A stretch of 64,000 nucleotides of DNA from Halobacteriovorax marinus. Lineage in GTDB: Bacteria > Bdellovibrionota > Bacteriovoracia > Bacteriovoracales > Bacteriovoracaceae. The notes under the pieces are model-generated. The model was not told the origin of the DNA and searched no databases. It saw only the letters and a list, made by a program, of their open reading frames with translations. Where the stretch lies: assembly GCA_002163155.1 (NCBI GenBank), contig MAAO01000008.1:62001-126000 (forward strand), read 5' to 3'. Positions 25,449 to 33,745 of the stretch are shown here, piece after piece. A program made the position numbers and the translations under genes. How positions within the stretch are numbered: position 1 is the stretch's first letter; each line of letters begins with the position of its first letter.

Positions 25449-26513
25449 TTAGAATTTTATGAGAAGACCAGCGTTTAGACTCATGTTGTTAGCTTTTTCG
25501 ATAGCACTACCAACGTTTTCTAGTCTAACTTGATCTGGGTTTGAATTGGTAGAAGCGCTTGTTGTGTTAAACGAATCTCCAAGACCTTTTTGATATTTAA
25601 ACTCAATGTTTGCACCTAGAGTTTCAGTGAAGTGAACTTCTGATCCAACAAGTACTGATCCGGCCACATATGAAGAAGAAAACTCTTCGTTACCTAACTG
25701 AACATTTCCTAAGTTGTACTCTGAATTGTCTTCATAACCTAAATCATGACGATTGTATCCAAGTCCTAGTCCTACGTATGGTCTAATTGTATTTTCAACA
25801 GAGATAAAGACTTTTGAATTCACTTCAAGACTTAATCTTGAATAACCCATTTCTCTACCTTGACCGTAAGTATTGTTATAACCAGTATTATAATACGGGG
25901 ATACATTATTAAAAGTATTGTAATTAGTATAATTAGTTCCAGCATACTGATTCGCAGTATCTGTGATCGCTAGTTTTGTATAACCAACTGAGAGACCAAT
26001 ACTAATTCTTTCGTGCACTTGATTTTCCATGGCAAGATTGAAGTTTGTACTCGACTCTAGATCTAATCCGTTTTCACCACTAATGGCCATTAAACCAAAA
26101 GAAGGGATCACTTTATTTTTCTTAACTTTCTTCTTTTTAACTACTGGTACTGGAGCTACAACGACTTTCTTAACAGGTGCCGCTTGAGTCATATTGACTG
26201 AGTCCATATTTCCACTGAAAGCTTTATTTAGCTTAGTAGCAAGTCTCATTTCTTCTTTCATTCGCATATCTTCAATTTTCTTTTGAACCATTTGTTCATT
26301 TCTTTCTTCCAACTTCTTTCTCATAGCTTCGATACGATCAGCTGCAGTTGGTTGTTTTGGAGCATTGAAGTTTCCATCAATGTTTATTTGCTCAGAATTT
26401 AAAATACTCTGAGTGTCTTCTAAAAGTGGGTCACCTTGAGCGTTGGCCCCTTGAAGTGAGAATCCCATTAAAAGCAGCATAAGAAGTGCTTTTTGATTGT
26501 GGCGTGTTTTCAT
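25449..26513 (-). CDS. Outer-membrane beta-barrel protein with coiled-coil periplasmic segment
   Basis: 354 aa from the ATG at 26513 (AAGGAG 6 nt upstream). Signal peptide ends GANAQG. Residues about 50-95 are a charged helical or coiled-coil stretch (AADRIEAMRKKLEERNEQM), then a Lys/Val/Pro-rich linker (VVVAPVPVVKKKKVKKNK), then a barrel of about 210 residues with paired amphipathic strands (RISIGLSVGYTKLAI, IRPYVGLGLGYNRHDL) ending in Phe. The linker and helix could contact peptidoglycan or nucleic acid in the periplasm, but no OmpA peptidoglycan motif is visible. Probably abundant, given its strong terminator. Confidence 0.8.
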   Translation of the reverse strand: MKTRHNQKALLMLLLMGFSLQGANAQGDPLLEDTQSILNSEQINIDGNFNAPKQPTAADRIEAMRKKLEERNEQMVQKKIEDMRMKEEMRLATKLNKAFSGNMDSVNMTQAAPVKKVVVAPVPVVKKKKVKKNKVIPSFGLMAISGENGLDLESSTNFNLAMENQVHERISIGLSVGYTKLAITDTANQYAGTNYTNYNTFNNVSPYYNTGYNNTYGQGREMGYSRLSLEVNSKVFISVENTIRPYVGLGLGYNRHDLGYEDNSEYNLGNVQLGNEEFSSSYVAGSVLVGSEVHFTETLGANIEFKYQKGLGDSFNTTSASTNSNPDQVRLENVGSAIEKANNMSLNAGLLIKF

Positions 26514-26675
26514 AATTTTCTCCTTGGAAAATACCAAAAGGTATTTCTCGTGTTTTTAATGCACAAAGTCATATTTCATAAGCTTTATATCAAACTGAGA
26601 GAAAAAAGGGAGATTTGATGACGCAACGTGTAATAGTTACAAGTGATCCTATTTATTTGACGTAATCTTAAGGAC

Positions 26676-26891
26676 TTATCTCTTAATAGTAAAACGTCTC
26701 AAGTCTTGAACATTAAGAGTTCTTTCGAAATTACAGATAACTGATCTGGAAGCAGGAGTACAATTGGCAGAATCCCCAAGAATACGAGTACGAACTGTGG
26801 CCAGAATGGAGGTCATTATAGCAACCATTACTGCAAGCAGAAGAATGTATTCAACAGCAGTCTGTCCATTTTCATTTTTTACGAGGCTCAT
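26676..26891 (-). CDS. Flp/type IVb pilin-like prepilin
   Basis: 71 aa with a short basic leader and the prepilin cleavage context NENG|QTAVEYILLLA: Gly at -1 and Glu at +5 as in type IV prepilins, followed by one long hydrophobic helix. The C-terminal part has two Cys (NCTPASRSVICN) that could close a small loop. No tad assembly genes lie in the window, so this would be an orphan pilin or minor pseudopilin exported by machinery encoded elsewhere. Confidence 0.82.
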   Translation of the reverse strand: MSLVKNENGQTAVEYILLLAVMVAIMTSILATVRTRILGDSANCTPASRSVICNFERTLNVQDLRRFTIKR

Positions 26892-26944
26892 TTAATCATT
26901 ATATACTGTTTTTATAAGTAATAGCGCCAAAGGGTAAATCTATC

Positions 26945-28330
26945 CTAGAGAAATTGCTGAGCTTCCTTAATATCGACCATGGCAGTCAATAATCCTAAGT
27001 GAGAGTCTTTATAAGGACCGAAGTAGAAGACGTTATTTAACTTCTTCTTATAAAGAGGGTTGGCACTATCATAAATTTTTATCTTCTTTGGAAGATGTAG
27101 ATTTGATCTAATTTGAAAACTTAGAGTTTCGGCCACAAAGACCTCCTCTCCAAACTTTGGTTCAGACAAAACCTCAAAATCAGAAGATCCAGCTAAGAGC
27201 TCATGTAAATCGTCAACCAGCCATTTATGTAAAGGTTCTTTGAAAAAGGAGATTTTCTGTCCTTTTCGTTTTAAAACAAATTGTTGGACGTAAGTTTCTT
27301 CTGTAAAATTATTAATGACAATAAGAGCGTGATCTGTCCCAATTCGATTATTTTTAACAAGTACTGAAATCCCTTTTAAAAGAGTACTCTCATTTTTAAA
27401 TGCAATTTTTGTCACAATATTCTTGTAACATTTATTATCTGGGTAAACGCTAAGAGGTAATTTTTCAGGGATACCACCAAGCAGAGAAACTCGCGAAGGA
27501 TGAATAATGCCTTCATAACTAGCAAGCTCTAAACTCCAGGGACTTTGCTTATAAAACTTCCACTCCCTCACATGTGTTCTCTTTAATTGTCCACCACGTC
27601 TTTCGAATATTGGAAGTAATTCAGCATTTAACTTCGCCTCATTCAAAATATAAAAAGGAGAAAGTAAACAATGAAAGAGATGAAAGAGCTCAAGATCATT
27701 TGAATTTAAGGCCATACGACTTTGATAAAATCCTTTAGCCCCGTACAAGAAACTCTTGTAAATCCAATGTTCATTTTCTTCACTCATCATTTTCTGAATA
27801 CTGGTTTTAAAATCTAAGAAAACATTTTTAATGATCTCAGGGCAATGATTTAAAAAAGCATCATAAGAAAGGTTCTGTAGACTACTGAAGCGACAGGCGT
27901 TTCTCCCCATACGATGGCAAAAGGTAAGAAACGAATCGTTAAACTCAGCTTGATACTCAGAACTCCAATTAAAGGAAAACTCTCCCTCAAGATTTGTAAA
28001 CATTTTAGGAAATTTTCTAGCAAGCTCTATAAGGTTATCAAAAGGAGTTGCCCCAAGTTTGACTCTTACATTATCAACCATGAAGTAAACAGGAGTCGTC
28101 GTTAGAAAACGATCGATATTTATGAATGGCTCGAGTTTATTATCCTCACCCCAAGTTTTTAAAAAGACTCGCTCTAACTCAGAGATTTGTTTTCCAAAGA
28201 GGGGGCCATACTTTAGCCTTTCATCATCAAGAATGAGAACTTTTTGATTCTTAAGCAGTAAATCAAAACTAAGTAGGTAGGATAAGTAATTGTGCCCTAT
28301 CAAGGCCATATCTATATTTTTTTCTAACAT
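26945..28330 (-). CDS. Oxidoreductase-like protein with degenerate N-terminal Rossmann motif
   Basis: 461 aa. The N-terminus (ALIGHNYLSYLLSFDLLLKNQKVLILDDE) resembles a betaalphabeta dinucleotide fold ending in Asp/Glu, but the G-x-G-x-x-G reads G-x-N-x-x-S. The layout recalls FAD-dependent amine or phytoene oxidoreductases without a clean cofactor site. The rest has no motif I recognise. Its ATG lies inside the last codons of the Kdo-transferase-like gene (7-nt overlap), so it is coupled to a putative envelope-glycan gene. Confidence 0.6.
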   Translation of the reverse strand: MLEKNIDMALIGHNYLSYLLSFDLLLKNQKVLILDDERLKYGPLFGKQISELERVFLKTWGEDNKLEPFINIDRFLTTTPVYFMVDNVRVKLGATPFDNLIELARKFPKMFTNLEGEFSFNWSSEYQAEFNDSFLTFCHRMGRNACRFSSLQNLSYDAFLNHCPEIIKNVFLDFKTSIQKMMSEENEHWIYKSFLYGAKGFYQSRMALNSNDLELFHLFHCLLSPFYILNEAKLNAELLPIFERRGGQLKRTHVREWKFYKQSPWSLELASYEGIIHPSRVSLLGGIPEKLPLSVYPDNKCYKNIVTKIAFKNESTLLKGISVLVKNNRIGTDHALIVINNFTEETYVQQFVLKRKGQKISFFKEPLHKWLVDDLHELLAGSSDFEVLSEPKFGEEVFVAETLSFQIRSNLHLPKKIKIYDSANPLYKKKLNNVFYFGPYKDSHLGLLTAMVDIKEAQQFL

Positions 28331-29616
28331 TTAAATTCATCCATTAAAGATAGGAATCTCAATTTATAAGTGTCTACGATTCTAGCTCGTTTGGTAAGTT
28401 CTTTTTCACGGTCATAACTTGTTAAGAGATGATAGAAAGTTTCTAACTCATTCACCACAACCACACAGTCCGAAGAATGAGTTTCTATGAAGTCAAACTC
28501 CGTTGAACGATGAATTCTAGGTCCAGTGTAAACGATACCTCCGGCCAAATAAGGCTCAAGAACCGAGTGAATACTTCTTCCGTGTCCTCCACCAATAAAG
28601 CAGTGAGAAAAATATTTAAACGACTCTAAGAGTACACCAGGAGTTGGATTTATATAGATACACGGAGAGCTAGGTAGCTCTGTGTCCCCTATGAGATGAA
28701 TGCCAACGTCTTTAGTTATTTCTTCAATACTAGAGACGATTTCAGCAATGGCCGCCTCACCTAACGTATGTGGAGCAATACAAACTAAGATCTCTCCAGA
28801 TTTAATCTTTTCTATAAATTCTGCGTTCTTAAAGACCAGCATCTCATTAGGCCAAGCAGAACCTAAGATAATATTCTTCTGTGGACCTCTAGACTTTAGC
28901 AGTTCAATGAAGGGCCTAATGAGCTGAACTTCATTTAATTTTCCTTCACTATTTGAAACTCTATTATGAATTTGCAGTAATCTAAATTCATACTCTTCTA
29001 AAGCTCCCTCTACTCCAAGAGTTTTAAACCTCTCAACATCTTTTAGACTGGCACAGAAAATTCCATCAAAGAGATTAAATTTTCCTAGGGCGAAGTGCTT
29101 TGTCACTGCTCCTAAATTATCTTTCCCTTTTAATGTGGCCGACAAGAGATAGAAAGAGACATCCTCTCTAGCTCCGTAGAGCATAATTTCGCTAAAGAAA
29201 TCATAGCGACACATGAAGAGAGTCTTAGCACTCACCCACCTTCTAAATGAATAAAAGGGGAAAGACAGAAGTGGCATTCTAAAGGAGCGAAGATTTTGAT
29301 GGGTCTCATCTAACAAGCGACACTTTCTCTCTACAGAGGGCGAAGTATAGACAAGTTCCACCAACTTCCCTTTGGCGAGAAAGTCGTCAATGAGAATTAA
29401 ACACTGCTCAAGTTCACCTTCACTGGAGACATGAAAGCAATAGTCCGCCCTTTTTCCGATTGATTTAAACGAAGGGTTAAACCTATTCTTAGCTTCAAAG
29501 TCAGCCCTCTTACTTAAAAAGGAGAAAAATGGTCTCAATATATAGAGAAGCGGAAAGACAAGGTATTGAAATATGATGATGATTTTCTGTAGAAATTTGT
29601 AAGTATTGAACAACAT
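28324..29616 (-). CDS. Kdo-transferase-like (WaaA/GT30-related) glycosyltransferase, divergent
   Basis: 430 aa. A hydrophobic N-terminal segment (IIIIFQYLVFPLLYILRPF) would tether it to the inner membrane, as in WaaA. Recognisable GT-B positions are VSSEGELEQCL (where WaaA has the catalytic-Glu SVGE segment), ILGSAWPNEMLV, IAPHTLGEA and the C-terminal FIGGGHGRSIHSVLEP, which parallels the WaaA GG-x-x-x-H-x-x-LEP. Sequence between motifs is unlike standard WaaA, so donor and acceptor are uncertain; a modified lipopolysaccharide core is likely. GAGAG lies 8 nt before the ATG. Confidence 0.68.
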   Translation of the reverse strand: MLFNTYKFLQKIIIIFQYLVFPLLYILRPFFSFLSKRADFEAKNRFNPSFKSIGKRADYCFHVSSEGELEQCLILIDDFLAKGKLVELVYTSPSVERKCRLLDETHQNLRSFRMPLLSFPFYSFRRWVSAKTLFMCRYDFFSEIMLYGAREDVSFYLLSATLKGKDNLGAVTKHFALGKFNLFDGIFCASLKDVERFKTLGVEGALEEYEFRLLQIHNRVSNSEGKLNEVQLIRPFIELLKSRGPQKNIILGSAWPNEMLVFKNAEFIEKIKSGEILVCIAPHTLGEAAIAEIVSSIEEITKDVGIHLIGDTELPSSPCIYINPTPGVLLESFKYFSHCFIGGGHGRSIHSVLEPYLAGGIVYTGPRIHRSTEFDFIETHSSDCVVVVNELETFYHLLTSYDREKELTKRARIVDTYKLRFLSLMDEFKC

Positions 29617-29703
29617 GAGGAAATTCTCTCAAAACGGTGCCAAACTGTCATCCAATTACTTAAGGGGCCCTTTTGCTCCAAAAAAACTATCAGAATATTA
29701 CAT

Positions 29704-29727
29704 TTTCTTACATTGACGCGTAAGAAA
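29704..29727. promoter_or_regulatory. Perfect inverted repeat overlapping a -35-like element
   Basis: TTTCTTAC (29704-29711) and GTAAGAAA (29720-29727) are separated by 8 nt that contain TTGACG (29714-29719). It lies 98 nt before the barrel-protein gene at 29825 and could be a repressor operator. The matching -10 is weak. Confidence 0.4.
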
Positions 29728-29824
29728 GCCCTTTCTCGTAAATAATTATTGATATTTGGTCGCAATCTTGACAAAACTACCTCGGCAATAAAAAAGTAAG
29801 AAAAATTTAGAGAGGAGAGAGAAT

Positions 29825-30763
29825 ATGAATCTTAGTAAGATTATCGCATTAGTTGCGATTATTTCAATGACGGGTGCAAATGCTGCTGAAACTACAGCTG
29901 CAACTACTGCAACTCAAACAACAACAACAACATCATCAAACAGTTTATCTGATCTTTACAAGCAATTAGAAGATGGACCTGCAAGTCTTTCTTACTCTGC
30001 TTCTTTTGGATTAAGCAGAAATGCTGCTCACGAGTACACGGGTTACACTCAGTCTCACTCAATAACTACAGGTTATTCACTAACTGACGTAGACAGAGTT
30101 AGTCTTTATACAAAGTATGCAATGAAAGAAAATATTAATATTTCTGATGAAGAACAAGAAAACATGAGTACAAGTGAAAAAATCGGTGCTGGTGGAGACT
30201 ACGGTTACTGGGACAGAATTCAACTCACTTACAAGAGATCTGGACTTAGAAACCAAAAAGATCACGGTTACAACTTAAGTGCCGGAATCGACTACAGATA
30301 TTACCCAAATGCTCAGTACAGAGAGCAATTTGCTAATAGACGTGGACTTATCAGACCACATATCACACTTACAAAATCATGGGATAACGGTTTTGGAATT
30401 TGGAATAAGTTTAATATCGCAAAAGACATTCGTAAAAATAACAGTAAGAACGTATCTCAAGGTTACTTCTACCTAATTACTGATCAGTCTTACTCAATTA
30501 ATGATAAGTTTGCTGTTGGTATCACTGAAGAGTGGTTCTCTGCTCATAATCCTAAGCAAGGTGAAGACTATGAAGGCGCTACAGTTAGAAGTAGCTACGA
30601 CATGACAGCAACTGCTTATGCTTCTTACCAAATTCTTCCAAAGGTTTCTCTATCTCTTGAAGTTGGTTCAACTATCTTCAAAGGTTTTGATCAAAGATTC
30701 TTTGCTCACGACATTTGGAATAGTGCCTCTTGGGCCCTTGGTGCAAGTTTCTCAGTATTCTAG
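29825..30763 (+). CDS. Outer-membrane beta-barrel protein, unknown function
   Basis: 312 aa with a signal peptide cleaved after GANA, a Thr-rich linker (about residues 24-42), then a barrel-like sequence of alternating strands such as SLSYSASFGLSRNA and VSLYTKYAMKE, ending in Phe (GASFSVF). AGAGGAGAGAG is a very strong Shine-Dalgarno sequence and a strong terminator follows, so it is probably abundant. No named family recognised. Confidence 0.8.
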   Translation: MNLSKIIALVAIISMTGANAAETTAATTATQTTTTTSSNSLSDLYKQLEDGPASLSYSASFGLSRNAAHEYTGYTQSHSITTGYSLTDVDRVSLYTKYAMKENINISDEEQENMSTSEKIGAGGDYGYWDRIQLTYKRSGLRNQKDHGYNLSAGIDYRYYPNAQYREQFANRRGLIRPHITLTKSWDNGFGIWNKFNIAKDIRKNNSKNVSQGYFYLITDQSYSINDKFAVGITEEWFSAHNPKQGEDYEGATVRSSYDMTATAYASYQILPKVSLSLEVGSTIFKGFDQRFFAHDIWNSASWALGASFSVF

Positions 30764-30787
30764 AAAACAAATACATATTTCATAATC

Positions 30788-30817
30788 AAAGACGACTATT
30801 ATAGTCGTCTTTTTTTT
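30788..30817 (+). terminator. Intrinsic terminator after the barrel protein gene
   Basis: AAAGACGACT (30788-30797) and AGTCGTCTTT (30803-30812) with a 5-nt loop, running into a T-tract to 30817. Confidence 0.93.
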
Positions 30818-30915
30818 GGCATTTTTTTCCGAAAGCGAATGCCTCAAGCATTAGATTAAGTCCCAAGCAATTAGGTCCGATAGGTTAATGGATAAATTGT
30901 AAAAGGATTGAGACC

Positions 30916-32097
30916 ATGTCTAATGTACAAATTAATGACCAGCCCGAGTTTAACGAACTATTCTTAACGGATGAGCAGGTTTCATCTGGACAGTATCCCT
31001 TAAATGAAGTTTATCAAGTTCGATGTGGCGATCAAGTTTACGGACCAATTTGGCAACAAGATATAAAAGAGTTCCTCCACAGCATTTCAAGCTTCGTTGA
31101 AGAAACAAGCTTAAAAAGTATGGACTCGGAAGAGTGGGAATCTCTTTTTGATCATCCCGCATTTCAAAGAAGAAAACCACAACTCATATCCACACAAACT
31201 CTAGACACAGAAGAAACGACTTACTACCTACTCATTGAAGGACAAAAACACGGCCCCTATAATTCATTTGAAATTAGTAGTATGCTCGATAGCAATGAGG
31301 TCCTTGTGACCGATGAAGTGTCCATTGATAATGGTGGAAGCTGGGGACAACTCTTCAACATCGAAGAGTTTGACAGAAGAAACTTAAAGTCAAATGAAGA
31401 ACTTCCAGGTTTACCTGAGGATCAAATATTTCAAAGTTCAACATTGAAAACTACTCAGAGAATTCATGCCTCTAACGATGAGGAAACTAATCTCATTGCA
31501 GGGCTCGCCTATATTGGAAACTTAAAAATTGGTAAGGCCAAAGCAAAGGCCACTGAAGAGAAATCTCATACGGAAACTTCTTCAGAATTACCATTTGAAG
31601 AGTTTGAGCAAGAAGAAACTTCTAGAAGTTATTTGTGGCCTATTCTCTTTGTAATGTCTCTCGTTGGAATTACAATTGTCATAGCGACCTGGTCTAGCAA
31701 TAAACCAAAAACACAAACAATGAAAACAAAGACTAGCAAGACTGTTAGAGCAAAGCGGATCGAGCCTATTAAATTGAAACCCATTTCTAAAACAAGAGCA
31801 AAAACTCCTTCAAACTTTAATTCAAATACGAGAATAAATTCAAGACCTACTTCATTCAAAAGAAGTAAAGCCTTTAGACAAGCAGGAAAAAGAAAGAAAC
31901 TCTCAGAAAATGCTCTAATGAAAAAAGATAACGCAGACTTCTACTACGATGATGCATCGGACCCAGTTGAACTAGACCCTATTCGCTCGACTCTTAGTAA
32001 GGAAACAATCGACCCTGAGTTTGGTGATGAGTATGATGAAGAAGGTGAAAGATCACCTGCGTCAGAAGAGATTTTTGATCAAGAAGTAGAGTTCTAG
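30916..32097 (+). CDS. Membrane protein with two GYF_2-type domains
   Basis: 393 aa without a signal peptide. Two similar modules occur at about residues 31-85 (YQVRCGDQVYGPIWQQDI ... EEWESLF) and 104-155 (YYLLIEGQKHGPYNSFEI ... GSWGQLF). Each has the G-x-x-x-GP core and late Trp of GYF_2, a bacterial peptide-binding-like domain. A single membrane helix (WPILFVMSLVGITIVIATW) lies near 235-253, followed by a basic segment and an acidic C-terminus that would be in the periplasm if the GYF modules are cytoplasmic. The role is unknown. AAAGGA precedes the ATG. It lies just upstream of tmk. Confidence 0.75.
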   Translation: MSNVQINDQPEFNELFLTDEQVSSGQYPLNEVYQVRCGDQVYGPIWQQDIKEFLHSISSFVEETSLKSMDSEEWESLFDHPAFQRRKPQLISTQTLDTEETTYYLLIEGQKHGPYNSFEISSMLDSNEVLVTDEVSIDNGGSWGQLFNIEEFDRRNLKSNEELPGLPEDQIFQSSTLKTTQRIHASNDEETNLIAGLAYIGNLKIGKAKAKATEEKSHTETSSELPFEEFEQEETSRSYLWPILFVMSLVGITIVIATWSSNKPKTQTMKTKTSKTVRAKRIEPIKLKPISKTRAKTPSNFNSNTRINSRPTSFKRSKAFRQAGKRKKLSENALMKKDNADFYYDDASDPVELDPIRSTLSKETIDPEFGDEYDEEGERSPASEEIFDQEVEF

Positions 32098-32164
32098 CAG
32101 GAATTCTACGTTTCCTATTAAATTTCTGTGACTTCCCATGTTTCTTCATGATAAAAATATATAC

Positions 32165-32854
32165 ATGAATCCAATCAATAAAGAATTATTACAACAATTT
32201 AGGTCACCTGCATTTCCAGGATCATTCTTTCTAAGTTTTGAGGGAATTGAGGGAGCAGGTAAATCAACTCAAATAATTAGTGCCAAAGAATACTTAGAGT
32301 CCCAAGGATTTAGAGTACTCATTCTAAGAGAGCCAGGAGGGACACCTTTTGGCGAAAAGCTAAGACAGGCCATATTAAATTCTAAGACTGAGCTTGAACC
32401 TATTTCAGAAGCCTATCTCTTCGCTTCATCAAGAGCACAACTCTTAACTGAAGTGACACTCAAAGAGCTCAACGTACCTGGTACCATCATAATATATGAT
32501 CGCTACATCGACTCTTCAATAGCCTACCAAGGGATTGCAAGAGGTCTAGGGATAGAGACCATACTGGGCATTCACAGCACTTTTCCGCTCAACTTGATGC
32601 CACATAAGACATTCTATTTAAAAATCTCTCTTGATACTTCTTTTGGTAGACAGAGAGTCAGAAACTCACCAAAAGACTACTTCGAAAGCCGTGGCAAAGA
32701 TTTCTATGAAAATCTTGTGACTGGATTTGAAACATCTTGTGAGTTATTTCCTGATAGAATATGTGTCATTGACGGAAATAGAGGACTAGATGAAGTTTTT
32801 GAATCTATAAAAGCTGAGATAGACGAACTCATTATGAAAAAAGATGAGCAATAG
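32165..32854 (+). CDS. tmk: Thymidylate kinase
   Basis: 229 aa from the ATG at 32165; an ATG at 32138 would add nine residues, and neither has a Shine-Dalgarno sequence. P-loop FEGIEGAGKSTQ, the DR-x motif in IYDRYIDSSIAYQG and the LREPGGTPFGEKLR substrate region identify dTMP kinase, which makes dTDP. The tmk-holB-ricT order matches the cluster conserved in Firmicutes. It overlaps holB by 11 nt. Confidence 0.93.
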   Translation: MNPINKELLQQFRSPAFPGSFFLSFEGIEGAGKSTQIISAKEYLESQGFRVLILREPGGTPFGEKLRQAILNSKTELEPISEAYLFASSRAQLLTEVTLKELNVPGTIIIYDRYIDSSIAYQGIARGLGIETILGIHSTFPLNLMPHKTFYLKISLDTSFGRQRVRNSPKDYFESRGKDFYENLVTGFETSCELFPDRICVIDGNRGLDEVFESIKAEIDELIMKKDEQ

Positions 32855-33668
32855 AGATTTAAAAGAAAAGCTTGTACAACTTTGGGTCAATAAGAAATTG
32901 GCCCATTTTTATATAGTTCAACCTTCGCCTTCAGAAGTAAATCCACGAGATTTCACTAAAGATTGGACGCAAGATTTCCTTAGCCGTGTACTTCAAAGTG
33001 AAAAATCAATGAGTGCTCAAAGCTCAATTGAATTACTTGAACACGGCCATGCTGACATTCTCTTTGTTAGAAAAGAGGATCCTCATCAAAACTATAGCGT
33101 AAAAGAAGATCATTTCTCTGAATTCTTTAGATTTCAGAATTTTAAGGCACTTGAGTTATCTCACCGTTTCATAGTTATTGATGATGCTCATTCCATTACA
33201 ACAATACTTGCTAATAAACTCCTAAAGACCCTAGAAGAACCTGCGGAAAATACAACAATCCTTCTACTTGATCCTTTTAGACATGAAATTCTACCCACAA
33301 TATCATCTCGTGCTATTTATCTTAGAATTCATTCAAAACTTGTTGGAGATGAAGAACGCGCAGCGCTAAATATGGCGCAACACTTTAAGGCCTCAGGCTT
33401 TGATGAAGATTTTGTGGCAGCAATTGAGTGTTTTGAAAAAAACTCATCACACTTAACACCTTTGTTTGAGTACTTGAAAAATAATAAGTCACTAGAGAAG
33501 GACTTTATTAAACATCTCGTTAATTATGTCTCCAGCTCAGACCTAGGCTATAAAGCTCAGCAATCCTTTATGGACGCCCTGCAATGGTATGAGAAGGCCT
33601 CAACCTTCAATAATTATTCACCAGAGAAAGTCACAGGTTTACTACAGTCCCTAACTGTTTCGAAATAA
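32844..33668 (+). CDS. holB: DNA polymerase III delta-prime-like subunit
   Basis: 274 aa, shorter than E. coli delta-prime (334). Recognised by FIVIDDAHSITTILANKLLKTLEEPAENTTILLL followed by EILPTISSRA, which corresponds to the Walker-B-like helix and the sensor/SRC region (SRA here). The P-loop is absent, as expected for the non-hydrolysing delta-prime. It would work in the clamp-loader complex. Translation is coupled to tmk by overlap. Confidence 0.88.
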   Translation: MSNRDLKEKLVQLWVNKKLAHFYIVQPSPSEVNPRDFTKDWTQDFLSRVLQSEKSMSAQSSIELLEHGHADILFVRKEDPHQNYSVKEDHFSEFFRFQNFKALELSHRFIVIDDAHSITTILANKLLKTLEEPAENTTILLLDPFRHEILPTISSRAIYLRIHSKLVGDEERAALNMAQHFKASGFDEDFVAAIECFEKNSSHLTPLFEYLKNNKSLEKDFIKHLVNYVSSSDLGYKAQQSFMDALQWYEKASTFNNYSPEKVTGLLQSLTVSK

Positions 33669-33745
33669 GCTGCCTTGTACCTAGACAAATCCCTTAAAAT
33701 TCAAGACTATAGTAATTCAGATTAAATTTAATTGGAATTTATATA

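Noticed and set aside
29768-29773. Perfect TTGACA as the -35 of the barrel-protein promoter
   Set aside because: No -10-like hexamer lies at 16-18 nt; position 29791 onward is AAAAAG.
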